Assembly (NCBI GenBank): GCA_020248905.1
Contig: JADCGR010000004.1
Location: 1-64,000, forward strand
Direction: 5' to 3'
Source: Curvibacter sp.
GTDB taxonomy: Bacteria > Pseudomonadota > Gammaproteobacteria > Burkholderiales > Burkholderiaceae_C
Length of the DNA: 64,000 nucleotides
Part shown: positions 49,068-58,184 of the stretch, piece by piece
Layout: each line of letters starts with the position of its first letter
Position numbering within the stretch: the stretch's first letter is position 1
The notes under the pieces: generated by a model
The model's input: only the letters and a program-made list of their open reading frames with translations
Databases searched by the model: none
What the model was told of the DNA's origin: nothing
Program-made: the position numbers and the translations under genes

Positions 49068-50501
49068 GTGCAGCGCGTCATCCCGGGACCGGCCCATCCG
49101 CTCTACACAGCCGCTCTCACGCGTGACCTCGAGGCACAGGCTTCAGCCGGCCTTCCCGATCACACCCTCATGCAGCGCGCAGGCCTGGTCACGGCCCGCC
49201 TTGCGCTGGCGGTGGCGCCGCACGCGCAGCACTGGTGGATTGCCTGCGGCCCCGGCAACAATGGCGGCGACGGCCTCGAAGCAGCCCTGCATTTGAGGCA
49301 GTGGGGCAAGGCCCCTGTGGTGACCTGGCTGGCCGGTCCGGGAACGGCACCGCGCGAAGCCCGAGCCTCCCATGCGCGGGCGGAAGCCGCTGGTGTGCAG
49401 TTCGCGACCGAGCCCCCGACGGACTTCGATGGCGCGATCGACGCGCTGCTTGGCACGGGGGCCGCGCGCGCGCCCGAGGGCCGGCTGGCGCAGTGGATAG
49501 ACCGCCTGAACTCGCTGGAGCGGCCGGTACTGGCCGTCGACCTGCCCTCAGGGCTGCATGCCGATACCGGCACGACCCCGGGCGCCTGCGTGCGCGCCAC
49601 CCATACCCTGAGCCTCCTGACCCTCAAGCTCGGGCTTTACACTGCCCACGGCCGCGATGCCTGTGGTCAGATCTGGCTCGACACTCTTGGTGTCGTCCTC
49701 GCGGGCCCGCACGCCGCCGCGCGGCTCAACCCCCGCCCCGCTGCCCTGCCCCGGCAGCACGCCAGCCACAAGGGAAGCTACGGGGATGTTGCCGTAATTG
49801 GCGGTGCGCCGGGCATGACGGGCGCGGCCCTGCTAGCGGGACGTGCCGCCCTGCACCACGGCGCAGGACGGGTTTATGTCGCCCTGCTGGACGGTACCCA
49901 CCCGGGCGTGGACAGCGCGCAGCCCGAACTCATGCTGCGCCCGGCCAGGGCACTTGATCCGCAGGGGCTCACGATCGTCGCAGGCTGCGGTGGCGATGGA
50001 GCCATCCGGGCGGAGTTACCCCGCCTGCTGTCGCTGACACCAAAGCTCATACTCGATGCCGATGCCCTCAACGCGATTGCGGTCGACCCACAGCTGCAGG
50101 GCTTGCTGCGCGCCCGCCGGAGCCACGGCCACACCACGGTGCTGACTCCGCATCCCCTGGAGGCTGCGCGACTTCTCTCCTGCACTACTGCCGATATCCA
50201 GCAGGACCGGCCACAGGCTGCCGCCCGGCTGTCGCAGCAAACAGGGGCCTGCGTCGTCTTGAAGGGCTCGGGCACCATCATCTCCGACCCTGAGTCACGG
50301 TTGACGGTCAATCCCACGGGGAACGCGCGCCTGGCGAGCGCCGGCACGGGTGACGTACTGGCCGGGCTGATCGCGGCGCGTGTGGCCCAGGGTGAAGAAG
50401 CCTATGACGCCGCGTGCGCGGCCGTCTGGCTGCACGGCGCTGCGGCCGACACCTGGCCCGCAGACAAGTCGCTGACAGCCGGCACGCTGGCGCGCGTTTG
50501 A
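49068..50501 (+). CDS. nnr: bifunctional NAD(P)H-hydrate epimerase/dehydratase
   Basis: About 477 residues repairing hydrated NAD(P)H. N-terminal epimerase (YjeF_N) with CGPGNNGGDGL and VDLPSGLHADTG; C-terminal ADP-dependent dehydratase with HKGSYGDVAVIGG, LDADALNAIA, TPHPLEAARL and NARLASAGTGDVLAG. No ATG fits; a GTG at 49068, 14 bp after the previous stop, is the likely start. Confidence 0.92.
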   Translation: MQRVIPGPAHPLYTAALTRDLEAQASAGLPDHTLMQRAGLVTARLALAVAPHAQHWWIACGPGNNGGDGLEAALHLRQWGKAPVVTWLAGPGTAPREARASHARAEAAGVQFATEPPTDFDGAIDALLGTGAARAPEGRLAQWIDRLNSLERPVLAVDLPSGLHADTGTTPGACVRATHTLSLLTLKLGLYTAHGRDACGQIWLDTLGVVLAGPHAAARLNPRPAALPRQHASHKGSYGDVAVIGGAPGMTGAALLAGRAALHHGAGRVYVALLDGTHPGVDSAQPELMLRPARALDPQGLTIVAGCGGDGAIRAELPRLLSLTPKLILDADALNAIAVDPQLQGLLRARRSHGHTTVLTPHPLEAARLLSCTTADIQQDRPQAAARLSQQTGACVVLKGSGTIISDPESRLTVNPTGNARLASAGTGDVLAGLIAARVAQGEEAYDAACAAVWLHGAAADTWPADKSLTAGTLARV

Positions 50502-50508
50502 ACGGGGC

Positions 50509-52824
50509 TCAGCGACGGGTTATGCGGCCCTTGCCCTTGACCTTGGCTTCAACCTTTTTCGCAGCGGCCTTGACCGAAGCCTTGAGCGCCTGAATCGGGC
50601 TGGGCAGCGCGCGCTTGCCGGCGTCGCTAGGCTTGCGGGCGGCGCGTGCCTGCGAACCCTTGCGGGGCGCGCGGGACGGTTCATCATCGTCGTGGTCCAG
50701 CCCTTTGTCCCGCATCGCACGGCCAGCGAGTTCTTCGCCTTGGCGCACCAGCCGGAAATCGATGCGCCGGCCATCCAGATCCACCCGGCTGACCTGCACA
50801 CGCACACGTGTGCCGATGGCGTAACGGATGCCTGTACGCTCACCGCGCAATTCCTGGCGCGCCTCGTCGAAGCGGAAGTACTCGCCACCGAGTTCGGTGA
50901 TGTGGATGAGACCCTCGACATACATGGCGTCCAGCGTCACGAACAAGCCGAAGCTGGTTGCGGCGGTCACCACGCCGCCAAACTCCTCGCCAAGGTGCTC
51001 CCGCATGTACTTGCACTTGAGCCAGGCCTCAACATCGCGGCTGGCCTCGTCGGCGCGGCGCTCATTGGCGCTGCAATGCAGGCCGGCCGCCTGCCAGGCC
51101 ATGAGCTCGGCACTGACCTTCTTCCGCCTTTCGCCACCCGCTTTCAGACGCGCCGCCTCGCTCTTCTCGATACGCCGGGATAGTTTGGCATGAGCCTCGC
51201 CCGGCGTGGGCAGGCTCGGCAGGTGATAGCGTGTCTTGTTCAGGATCGCCTTGATCACACGATGCACCAGCAGGTCCGGGTAGCGCCGGATGGGGCTCGT
51301 GAAATGGGTGTAAGCCTCGAAAGCCAGTCCGAAATGGCCGCTGTTGTGCGGTGTGTAGATCGCCTGCTGCATGGAGCGCAAGAGCATGGCATGGATCTGC
51401 TGTGCGTCCGGGCGCTCCTTGGTTGCCACCGCTATGGCCTGGAACTCGGCGGGTGTGGGATCCTCGCTGATGGTCATCCCGACGCCCATGGCCTTGAGGT
51501 AGTTTCGCAGAAGCTCGTTCTTTTCGGGCGTCGGGCCCTCGTGCACACGGAATAGGCCGGCGTGTTTGCTCTGGCCAATGAAGTCCGCGCTGCAGACATT
51601 CGCGGCCAGCATGGCCTCTTCAATCAGGCGGTGCGCGTCGTTGCGAGTGCGCGGCACGATCCTCTCGATGCGCCCGCTCTCATCGCAGATGATCTGCGTC
51701 TCGGTGGTGTCGAAGTCTACGGCGCCCCGCTTGGCTCGGGCGGCAAGCAAGGCTCGGTAGACATCGTGCAGGTTCAGTAGGTCCTGCACGCGCTCCTTGC
51801 GCCGGCTTGCCTCGGTCCCGCGAGTATTGGCGAGAATGGCGGCTACCTCGGTGTAGGTGAAGCGCGCATGGCTGTGCATGACGGCCGGATAAAACTGATA
51901 GGCCGCGACCTCGCCCTCGCTGCTCACAAACATGTCGCAGACCATACACAGGCGATCGACATCGGGATTGAGCGAGCACAGGCCGTTGGAAAGCTTCTCC
52001 GGCAGCATGGGAATCACGCGGCGCGGGAAGTAAACGCTCGTCGCACGCTCGTACGCATCCACGTCGATGGGAGTGCCCGTCTCCACGTAATGGCTTACGT
52101 CGGCAATCGCGACCAGCAGACGCCAGCCGCGCGACGCGCTCCGGCCGCGCCCCTGGGTCGCGGGCTCGCAGTAAACGGCGTCGTCGAAATCGCGCGCATC
52201 CTCACCGTCGATCGTGACCAGGGGCACATCCGTCAGGTCCACGCGGTGCTTGTGGTCCTGTGGGCGCACCTTGTCGGGCAAGCCACGCGCCTGCGCAATG
52301 CAGGCCTCGGAGAACTCGTGTGGCACGCTGTACTTGCGCACCGCAATCTCGATCTCCATGCCGGGATCTTCGATCTCTCCCAGCACTTCCTTGATGCGTC
52401 CGACGGGCTGGCCGTAGAGCGCTGGCGGCTCGACCAACTCGACGACTACCACCTGGCCGGCTCTGGCCTGACCGGTGGCGCCCTTGGGGATCAGCACATC
52501 CTGGCCGTAGCGTTTGTCTTCCGGAGCGACGAGCCAGACCCCGCTTTCCTGGAGTAAGCGACCGATGATGGGCTGGGTCGAGCGCTCGATGATCTCGAGC
52601 ACGCGCCCCTCGGAGCGACCCTTGCGATCGAAACGCACCACGCGCGCCTTGACGCGATCCTTGTGCAGAACGGCGCGCATCTCGTTGGGAGGCAGGTAGA
52701 TGTCGGGCTCACCGTCATCACGGACAACGAAGCCGTGCCCGTCGCGGTGACCACTGATCGTTCCTTCAATTTCCTCCAGCAGGTTGCCAGAGGGAGCAAT
52801 GTTCTTGATATAAAATCCTTTCAT
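50509..52824 (-). CDS. rnr: ribonuclease R
   Basis: About 771 residues, 3'-5' exoribonuclease for structured RNA. Two cold-shock domains, the RNB catalytic domain with DGEDARDFDDAV carrying the metal-binding aspartates, an S1 domain (GVVTAATSFGLFVTL) and a Lys/Arg-rich tail (KVEAKVKGKGRITRR). The N-terminal winged-helix of E. coli RNase R appears to be missing or short. The start MKGFYIKN lies 11 bp from a divergent tRNA-Leu. Confidence 0.93.
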   Translation of the reverse strand: MKGFYIKNIAPSGNLLEEIEGTISGHRDGHGFVVRDDGEPDIYLPPNEMRAVLHKDRVKARVVRFDRKGRSEGRVLEIIERSTQPIIGRLLQESGVWLVAPEDKRYGQDVLIPKGATGQARAGQVVVVELVEPPALYGQPVGRIKEVLGEIEDPGMEIEIAVRKYSVPHEFSEACIAQARGLPDKVRPQDHKHRVDLTDVPLVTIDGEDARDFDDAVYCEPATQGRGRSASRGWRLLVAIADVSHYVETGTPIDVDAYERATSVYFPRRVIPMLPEKLSNGLCSLNPDVDRLCMVCDMFVSSEGEVAAYQFYPAVMHSHARFTYTEVAAILANTRGTEASRRKERVQDLLNLHDVYRALLAARAKRGAVDFDTTETQIICDESGRIERIVPRTRNDAHRLIEEAMLAANVCSADFIGQSKHAGLFRVHEGPTPEKNELLRNYLKAMGVGMTISEDPTPAEFQAIAVATKERPDAQQIHAMLLRSMQQAIYTPHNSGHFGLAFEAYTHFTSPIRRYPDLLVHRVIKAILNKTRYHLPSLPTPGEAHAKLSRRIEKSEAARLKAGGERRKKVSAELMAWQAAGLHCSANERRADEASRDVEAWLKCKYMREHLGEEFGGVVTAATSFGLFVTLDAMYVEGLIHITELGGEYFRFDEARQELRGERTGIRYAIGTRVRVQVSRVDLDGRRIDFRLVRQGEELAGRAMRDKGLDHDDDEPSRAPRKGSQARAARKPSDAGKRALPSPIQALKASVKAAAKKVEAKVKGKGRITRR

Positions 52825-52835
52825 TGTCCTGAGAT

Positions 52836-52920
<85 letters not shown>

Positions 52921-52931
52921 AGTTTATGGCC

Positions 52932-52964
52932 AAAAGCCGCTGACCCCCAGCGGCTTTCTGTTTT
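52932..52964 (+). terminator. terminator after tRNA-Leu copy 1
   Basis: Stem AAAGCCGCTG / CAGCGGCTTT, 5-nt loop, followed by CTGTTTTT. Confidence 0.88.
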
Positions 52965-53062
52965 TCTGCGTGTCCGTCGCAACAACACACGGCGGCTCTG
53001 TGGATCACCCGCGTCGGGGCCTCGAACGCTTCAAACCGGTCTACAATTGGAGCTTAACTAAG

Positions 53063-53147
<85 letters not shown>

Positions 53148-53156
53148 AAGCACGAA

Positions 53157-53185
53157 GAAGCCGCTGCACCGCAGCGGCTTTTTTC
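53157..53185 (+). terminator. terminator after tRNA-Leu copy 2
   Basis: Perfect stem AAGCCGCTGC / GCAGCGGCTT with a 3-nt loop and six T. It would also face the end of rimO. Confidence 0.9.
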
Positions 53186-53204
53186 TTGTCCTCACGCGGT
53201 GATC

Positions 53205-54605
53205 TCAGAGGGGAACAGCCACCAGATCGTGACCCTGGGTGCCAACGACGCAAGCGCGCGTGAACTCGCCCACCTTCAGCGTCTTGCTCATCTTCTCGGG
53301 CGGCAGCAGCTGCACCAGACCATCAATCTCCGGCGCGTCGGCGTAGCTGCGCCCCACGCCCCCTTTGCGCCCCAGAGCCGGCGCACTGTCCACCAGCACC
53401 TGCATGGTCGCTCCGATGCGACGCTGCAGACGCGCCGTCGAGACCTCTTCGGCGACCGCCATGAAGCGCGCGCGGCGTTCCTCGCGCAGGGCCTCGGGCA
53501 GCATACCCGGCAGTTCATTGGCCGCTGCGCCCTTCACCGGGCTGTAGGCAAAGCACCCCGCGCGGTCGATCTGGGCCTCCCGCATGAAGCCCAGCAGGTG
53601 CTCAAACTCCGCATCCGTCTCGCCCGGGAAGCCCGCGATAAAGGTGCTGCGGATCACGAGCTCAGGGCAGATCTCACGCCAGCGCTGGATGCGCTCTAGG
53701 TTCCTCTCTCCGCTGGCGGGCCGCTTCATGCGCCGCAGCACATCGGGGTGGCTGTGCTGGAATGGGACGTCCAGGTACGGTAGCACCCGGCCCCGGGCCA
53801 TCAGGGGCAGGATCTCGTCCACATGCGGATACGGATAGATATAGTGCAAACGCACCCAGGCACCATGTGGCTCGGCCAGTTCGCCCAGGGTCTCAACCAG
53901 CTCTAGCATGCGGGTCCTGAGCGGCTTGCCCTCCCAGAAGCCGGTGCGATACTTCAAATCGACACCATAGGCTGAGGTGTCCTGGCTGATCACCAGCAAC
54001 TCCTTCACGCCGCCCTCGAACAGGGCCCGGGCCTCCTTGAGCACATCTCCCACGGCCCGGCTGACAAGATCACCGCGCATCGAGGGAATGATGCAGAAGG
54101 TGCAGCGATGGTTGCAGCCCTCGCTGATCTTCAAGTAAGCGTAGTGACGGGGCGTCAGCTTCAGGCCCGCCTCGCCGAAGGCGCCTGGAATGAGGTCTAC
54201 AAAAGGGTCGTGCGGCTTGGGCAGGTGGGCGTGTACCGCATCCATCACCTCCTGCGTGGCATGCGGGCCAGTCACGGCCAGCACGCTGGGATGAATCTCC
54301 CTCACCATATTGCCGCCCCCTTCGCCGGTCTTGGCACCGAGGCAGCCTGTGACGATGACCCTTCCGTTAGCGGCCAGTGCCTCGCCGATGGTGTCAAGAC
54401 TCTCCTTGACAGCGTCATCAATGAAACCGCAGGTGTTCACGATGACAAGATCGGCGCCCGCGAAGGTCTTGGACGTCTCATAACCCTCGGCACTGAGCTG
54501 GGTGAGAATTAGCTCCGAATCCGTCAGGGCCTTTGGGCAGCCCAGGCTGACAAAGCCGATCTTCGGCGGGGAGCTGATGGGATTCGGGGACAGGACTTCA
54601 CTCAT
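53205..54605 (-). CDS. rimO: ribosomal protein S12 methylthiotransferase RimO
   Basis: A 466-residue radical-SAM enzyme adding a methylthio group to Asp89 of S12. N-terminal UPF0004 domain with three cluster cysteines (SLGCPKA, NTCGFI, TGCLG), radical-SAM motif CNHRCTFC and a C-terminal TRAM domain. The GCPKA start and lack of MiaB features mark it as RimO. Confidence 0.95.
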   Translation of the reverse strand: MSEVLSPNPISSPPKIGFVSLGCPKALTDSELILTQLSAEGYETSKTFAGADLVIVNTCGFIDDAVKESLDTIGEALAANGRVIVTGCLGAKTGEGGGNMVREIHPSVLAVTGPHATQEVMDAVHAHLPKPHDPFVDLIPGAFGEAGLKLTPRHYAYLKISEGCNHRCTFCIIPSMRGDLVSRAVGDVLKEARALFEGGVKELLVISQDTSAYGVDLKYRTGFWEGKPLRTRMLELVETLGELAEPHGAWVRLHYIYPYPHVDEILPLMARGRVLPYLDVPFQHSHPDVLRRMKRPASGERNLERIQRWREICPELVIRSTFIAGFPGETDAEFEHLLGFMREAQIDRAGCFAYSPVKGAAANELPGMLPEALREERRARFMAVAEEVSTARLQRRIGATMQVLVDSAPALGRKGGVGRSYADAPEIDGLVQLLPPEKMSKTLKVGEFTRACVVGTQGHDLVAVPL

Positions 54606-54632
54606 CCCCGCATTCTCCCAGCATTCGTGCCC

Positions 54633-55166
54633 TCAACGCTGGAGCCTGAAGGACTCCAGCATCTGCTCTGTCTGCTTCCGCATCTGCTCCTGCAGCTGCA
54701 AGTAGAGGTTCTTGGACTGTTCGAGGTTCTGCGCGACCAGCCCCTGCATCATCGGCGCCTGCATGGCCATGAACTGGTTCCACATCTCGGGCGTCAAGCC
54801 TTTGGATTGTTCGGCCATGCGGGTCTGCAGGTCCTGCATGGTCTGGATGTTCTTCTCAAGGTAACCACCCATGAAACCCTGCAGCGCATGCCCGTAAAAG
54901 CGGATAATATTGGACAACACCGACGTGGAAAACATGGGTGAGCCACCCGCTTCCTCTTCAAGGATGATCTGCAACAGGATGCTGCGCGTCAGATCCTCGC
55001 CGGTCTTCGCATCGCGCACCACGAAGAGCGTGCTGTTCATGACGAGCTGCTTGATCTCGGCCAGCGTGATGTAGCTCGACGTCTGGGTGTCGTACAGCCG
55101 ACGGTTGGGATACTTCTTGATGATCCGCTCGGCGCTGCCTGCGGCCTCACCCTTGCTTTCCTTCAT
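54633..55166 (-). CDS. phaR: polyhydroxyalkanoate synthesis repressor PhaR
   Basis: A 177-residue protein. The N-terminal DNA- and PHA-binding domain begins IIKKYPNRRLYDTQTSSYITL; the C-terminal part is Gln/Met-rich and helical (NLYLQLQEQMRKQTEQM). It senses polyhydroxybutyrate and represses phasin and its own gene. The ATG at 55166 follows GAGG; longer frame readings lack this. No pha synthesis genes are in the window. Confidence 0.93.
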   Translation of the reverse strand: MKESKGEAAGSAERIIKKYPNRRLYDTQTSSYITLAEIKQLVMNSTLFVVRDAKTGEDLTRSILLQIILEEEAGGSPMFSTSVLSNIIRFYGHALQGFMGGYLEKNIQTMQDLQTRMAEQSKGLTPEMWNQFMAMQAPMMQGLVAQNLEQSKNLYLQLQEQMRKQTEQMLESFRLQR

Positions 55167-55301
55167 TCCCTCGTCTCCTCTTTCAGCCTGCGGACATTGC
55201 CCTTGTGCAGCGGCGCCACTGCGGCACATTCTAGGAAGCAGAAAGCGTAACAACCCCAAGGTTTACCCTGAGGGGACGTTGATCTGGGGAAAAGGGAAGA
55301 T

Positions 55302-55378
55302 TGGTAGGCGCGATTGGACTCGAACCAACGACCCCCACCATGTCAAGGTGGTGCTCTAACCAGCTGAGCTACGCGCCT
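55302..55378 (-). tRNA. tRNA-Val(GAC)
   Basis: 77 nt with encoded CCA. Acceptor AGGCGCG/CGCGCCT, anticodon stem CCACC-TTGACAT-GGTGG giving GAC, T loop TTCGAGT. Confidence 0.95.
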
Positions 55379-55512
55379 GAAACCACTCGAAAGCATTAAG
55401 TATAGCAGCAATCCGCATGCTGGCCGCCGCGCGGTTGCGTGGGTCACGCGGTTCACCGCTGCATGGCGGCATAATTTGACGCTTACTTCAAAGTCAATCA
55501 TAGGAGTGTCTC

Positions 55513-56271
55513 ATGCAAATCGATGGCAAGGTATTCATCGTCACCGGGGGTGCATCGGGCTTGGGCGAGGGAACGGCGCGTATGCTCGCAGCCAACGGCG
55601 GCAAGGTCGTCATCGCGGATCTGCAGGTGGAGCGCGGCGAGAGCATCGCAAGCGAGATCGGCGGCGCCTTCATCAGGTGCGATGTGAGCCAGGAGGCCGA
55701 CGGCCAGGCCGTCGTGGCCAAGGCGGTTTCGATGGGTAAGCTCATGGGCCTGGTCAACTGTGCCGGCGTCGCTCCAGCGGAGAAGACCGTGGGAAAAAAC
55801 GGGGCGCACGGGCTGGCGTTGTTCAGCAAGACCGTCACGGTCAACCTGATTGGCAGCTTCAACATGATTCGCCTGGCCGCCGAGGCCATGAGCCGCAACG
55901 AGCCCGAATCCACGGGCGAGCGCGGCGTGCTGATCTCCACGGCCAGCGTGGCAGCCTACGACGGACAGATCGGCCAGGCCGCCTACAGCGCCTCCAAAGG
56001 TGGGGTCGTGGGCATGACACTGCCGATCGCCCGGGACCTGGCGCGTAATGGCATCCGCAACATGACCATCGCCCCCGGCATCTTCGGCACGCCCATGCTC
56101 TTTGGCATGCCGCAGGAGGTGCAGGACGCTCTGGCCGCCAGCGTGCCCTTCCCCAGCCGGCTGGGGACGCCGCAGGATTATGCTCATCTGGCCCGGCACA
56201 TCATCGAGAACGACATGCTCAACGGCGAGGTCATCCGGCTTGATGGAGCGATCCGCCTGGCGCCACGCTGA
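55513..56271 (+). CDS. short-chain dehydrogenase, 3-hydroxyacyl-CoA dehydrogenase type II-like
   Basis: A 252-residue SDR with [10 protein letters not shown] (NAD-binding), NCAGVA, catalytic Ser-Tyr-Lys in [23 protein letters not shown], and [12 protein letters not shown] at the end. The sequence type matches human HSD17B10-like enzymes, which oxidise 3-hydroxyacyl-CoA in fatty and branched-chain acid breakdown. GGAG lies 8 nt before the ATG. Confidence 0.88.
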   Translation: MQIDGKVFIVTGGASGLGEGTARMLAANGGKVVIADLQVERGESIASEIGGAFIRCDVSQEADGQAVVAKAVSMGKLMGLVNCAGVAPAEKTVGKNGAHGLALFSKTVTVNLIGSFNMIRLAAEAMSRNEPESTGERGVLISTASVAAYDGQIGQAAYSASKGGVVGMTLPIARDLARNGIRNMTIAPGIFGTPMLFGMPQEVQDALAASVPFPSRLGTPQDYAHLARHIIENDMLNGEVIRLDGAIRLAPR

Positions 56272-56288
56272 ACACGGTGGCGACCACC

Positions 56289-58148
56289 ATGACACCACGC
56301 CGACCAACGCTCTCATTGCTCGCGGTCAGCCTGGTGCTGGCCTGTAGCGCGCAAGCGCAGGCTCCCGCCGCAATCCCGGCCCAGCCCGAGGCGCCCAGCG
56401 GGCTGCAGACCAAGCCGGGCTGGGCCAGCCGGCGGTTTGCAGTGGCAGCTGCGCATCCGCTGGCAGCCGACGCGGGCTATCGCATCCTCAGGGATGGCGG
56501 CAGCGCAGTGGATGCTGCCGTTGCCGTGCAGATGGTCCTCACGCTGGTCGAGCCCCAGTCCAGCGGCATCGGGGGCGGCGCCTTCCTGCTGCATCACGAC
56601 GGGCAGATCACCGAGGCCTACGACGGGCGCGAGACCGCGCCCGGTGAAGCCGACGAAAAGCTCTTTCTCGATGCAAACGGCAAGCCTCTGAGCTTCCAGG
56701 CCGCCGTGCAGAGCGGTCGCTCGGTGGGCGTGCCGGGCGTGCTGCGCATGTTGGAGAGGGCACATCGCCAGCATGGGGAGCTCCCGTGGGCCCGCTTGTT
56801 CGAGCCGGCCATATCGCTGGCTGAACAGGGCTTTCCCGTCAGTCCGAGGCTTCACGCGCTGCTGCTCGAAACGCCTCAACTGCGGCAGGACCCGATTGCG
56901 GCAGCGCACTACTTCGATGCCCAGGGCCATCCCTGGCCGGTGGGCCATGTGCTGCGCAATCCCGAGCTCGGCGCCGTGCTGCGCCTGATCGCCGCCCAAG
57001 GCAGCAGCGCCTTCTACGCCGGCGAGGTGGCCGAGGCCGTGGTGCAGAAGGTTCGCCAGCACCCGCAGAGCCCGGGCCTGCTCAGCCTCACGGATCTGGC
57101 CGAATACGAAGCCGCGGTGCGCGCCCCGCTTTGTTTCGTGTACAGCGCGCAGAACGCAGCCGCAGCGCCAGCCCGAGCCCGCACACGCGATGTGCGCATC
57201 TGTGGCATGCCGCCACCCAGTTCGGGCACGCTTGCGGTCGGACAGATACTGGGCCTGCTGGCCCACACGCCTGCGGCCGCGCTGCCGCCGCAATTCAACG
57301 CCGATGGTCTGCTGCCGGAACCGCATTGGCTGCACCTCTACACGGAAGCCGCGCGCCTGGCCTTTGCCGACCGGGCACTCTACATTGCCGATCCCGACTA
57401 CGTTCCGCCCCCCGGCAGCAGCTGGATGAGCCTGCTGGACGCGGGCTACCTGGCAAAACGCGCCCGCCTCATCGGCGCCGGCCCTCAGGACAGGCGCATG
57501 CCCGAAGCACCCGCAGGCGTGCCTGCCGGTGTGCAGCAGAGCCTGGCACCCATGCCCGTGCAGCCTGAGTACGGCACCTCGCACCTGAGTATCGTGGACG
57601 CCCAGGGCCGGGCGCTGGCCATGACCAGCAGCATCGAGGCCGCGTGGGGTGCTCGCCTCATGGTCAACCGCGGGCGGGGACTGGACGGGGGCTTCCTGCT
57701 CAACAACCAGCTGACCGACTTCAGCTTTGTACCGCGCAGCGAGTCCGGCGCACCGATCGCGAACCGGGTGGAGCCGCGCAAGCGCCCCCGTTCGTCCATG
57801 ACGCCACTGCTGGTCTTTGAAAGACCGAGCGGCAACTTCCTGCTCACGGGCGGCAGCCCGGGCGGCGCTTACATCATCCACTACACGGGCAAGCTGCTCT
57901 ACGGCGCACTGCACTGGGGCCTGGACGTGCAGCAGGCCATCAACCTGCCCAATATGGCCGCTTTCGGAGGTCCGCTGCTGCTGGAGCCGGGGCGTTTCCC
58001 GCAGGCCACCCTCAACGCGCTGCGCGATCGGGGCCACGAGGTGCGGGAGCAGGCCATGCCCAGCGGCCTGCAGGCCATCGAGGTGCGCGGCCTTGGCCTC
58101 TACGGCGGAGCCGATCCTCGGCGTGAGGGCCTCGTGCTCGGCGACTGA
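56289..58148 (+). CDS. ggt: gamma-glutamyltransferase
   Basis: About 619 residues, periplasmic Ntn-hydrolase splitting glutathione and gamma-glutamyl compounds. Signal peptide (1-23, ending AQA). The autocleavage Thr lies in YGTSHLSIVD (about residue 430), and GGSPGGAYIIHY forms the substrate loop. The ATG at 56289 is preferred over a GTG four codons earlier. It lies between an SDR gene and dnaG; rpsU, common before dnaG, is not here. Confidence 0.93.
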   Translation: MTPRRPTLSLLAVSLVLACSAQAQAPAAIPAQPEAPSGLQTKPGWASRRFAVAAAHPLAADAGYRILRDGGSAVDAAVAVQMVLTLVEPQSSGIGGGAFLLHHDGQITEAYDGRETAPGEADEKLFLDANGKPLSFQAAVQSGRSVGVPGVLRMLERAHRQHGELPWARLFEPAISLAEQGFPVSPRLHALLLETPQLRQDPIAAAHYFDAQGHPWPVGHVLRNPELGAVLRLIAAQGSSAFYAGEVAEAVVQKVRQHPQSPGLLSLTDLAEYEAAVRAPLCFVYSAQNAAAAPARARTRDVRICGMPPPSSGTLAVGQILGLLAHTPAAALPPQFNADGLLPEPHWLHLYTEAARLAFADRALYIADPDYVPPPGSSWMSLLDAGYLAKRARLIGAGPQDRRMPEAPAGVPAGVQQSLAPMPVQPEYGTSHLSIVDAQGRALAMTSSIEAAWGARLMVNRGRGLDGGFLLNNQLTDFSFVPRSESGAPIANRVEPRKRPRSSMTPLLVFERPSGNFLLTGGSPGGAYIIHYTGKLLYGALHWGLDVQQAINLPNMAAFGGPLLLEPGRFPQATLNALRDRGHEVREQAMPSGLQAIEVRGLGLYGGADPRREGLVLGD

Positions 58149-58184
58149 GGCATCGCCTCTGGACGATCTTTCTACAATCGGCCG

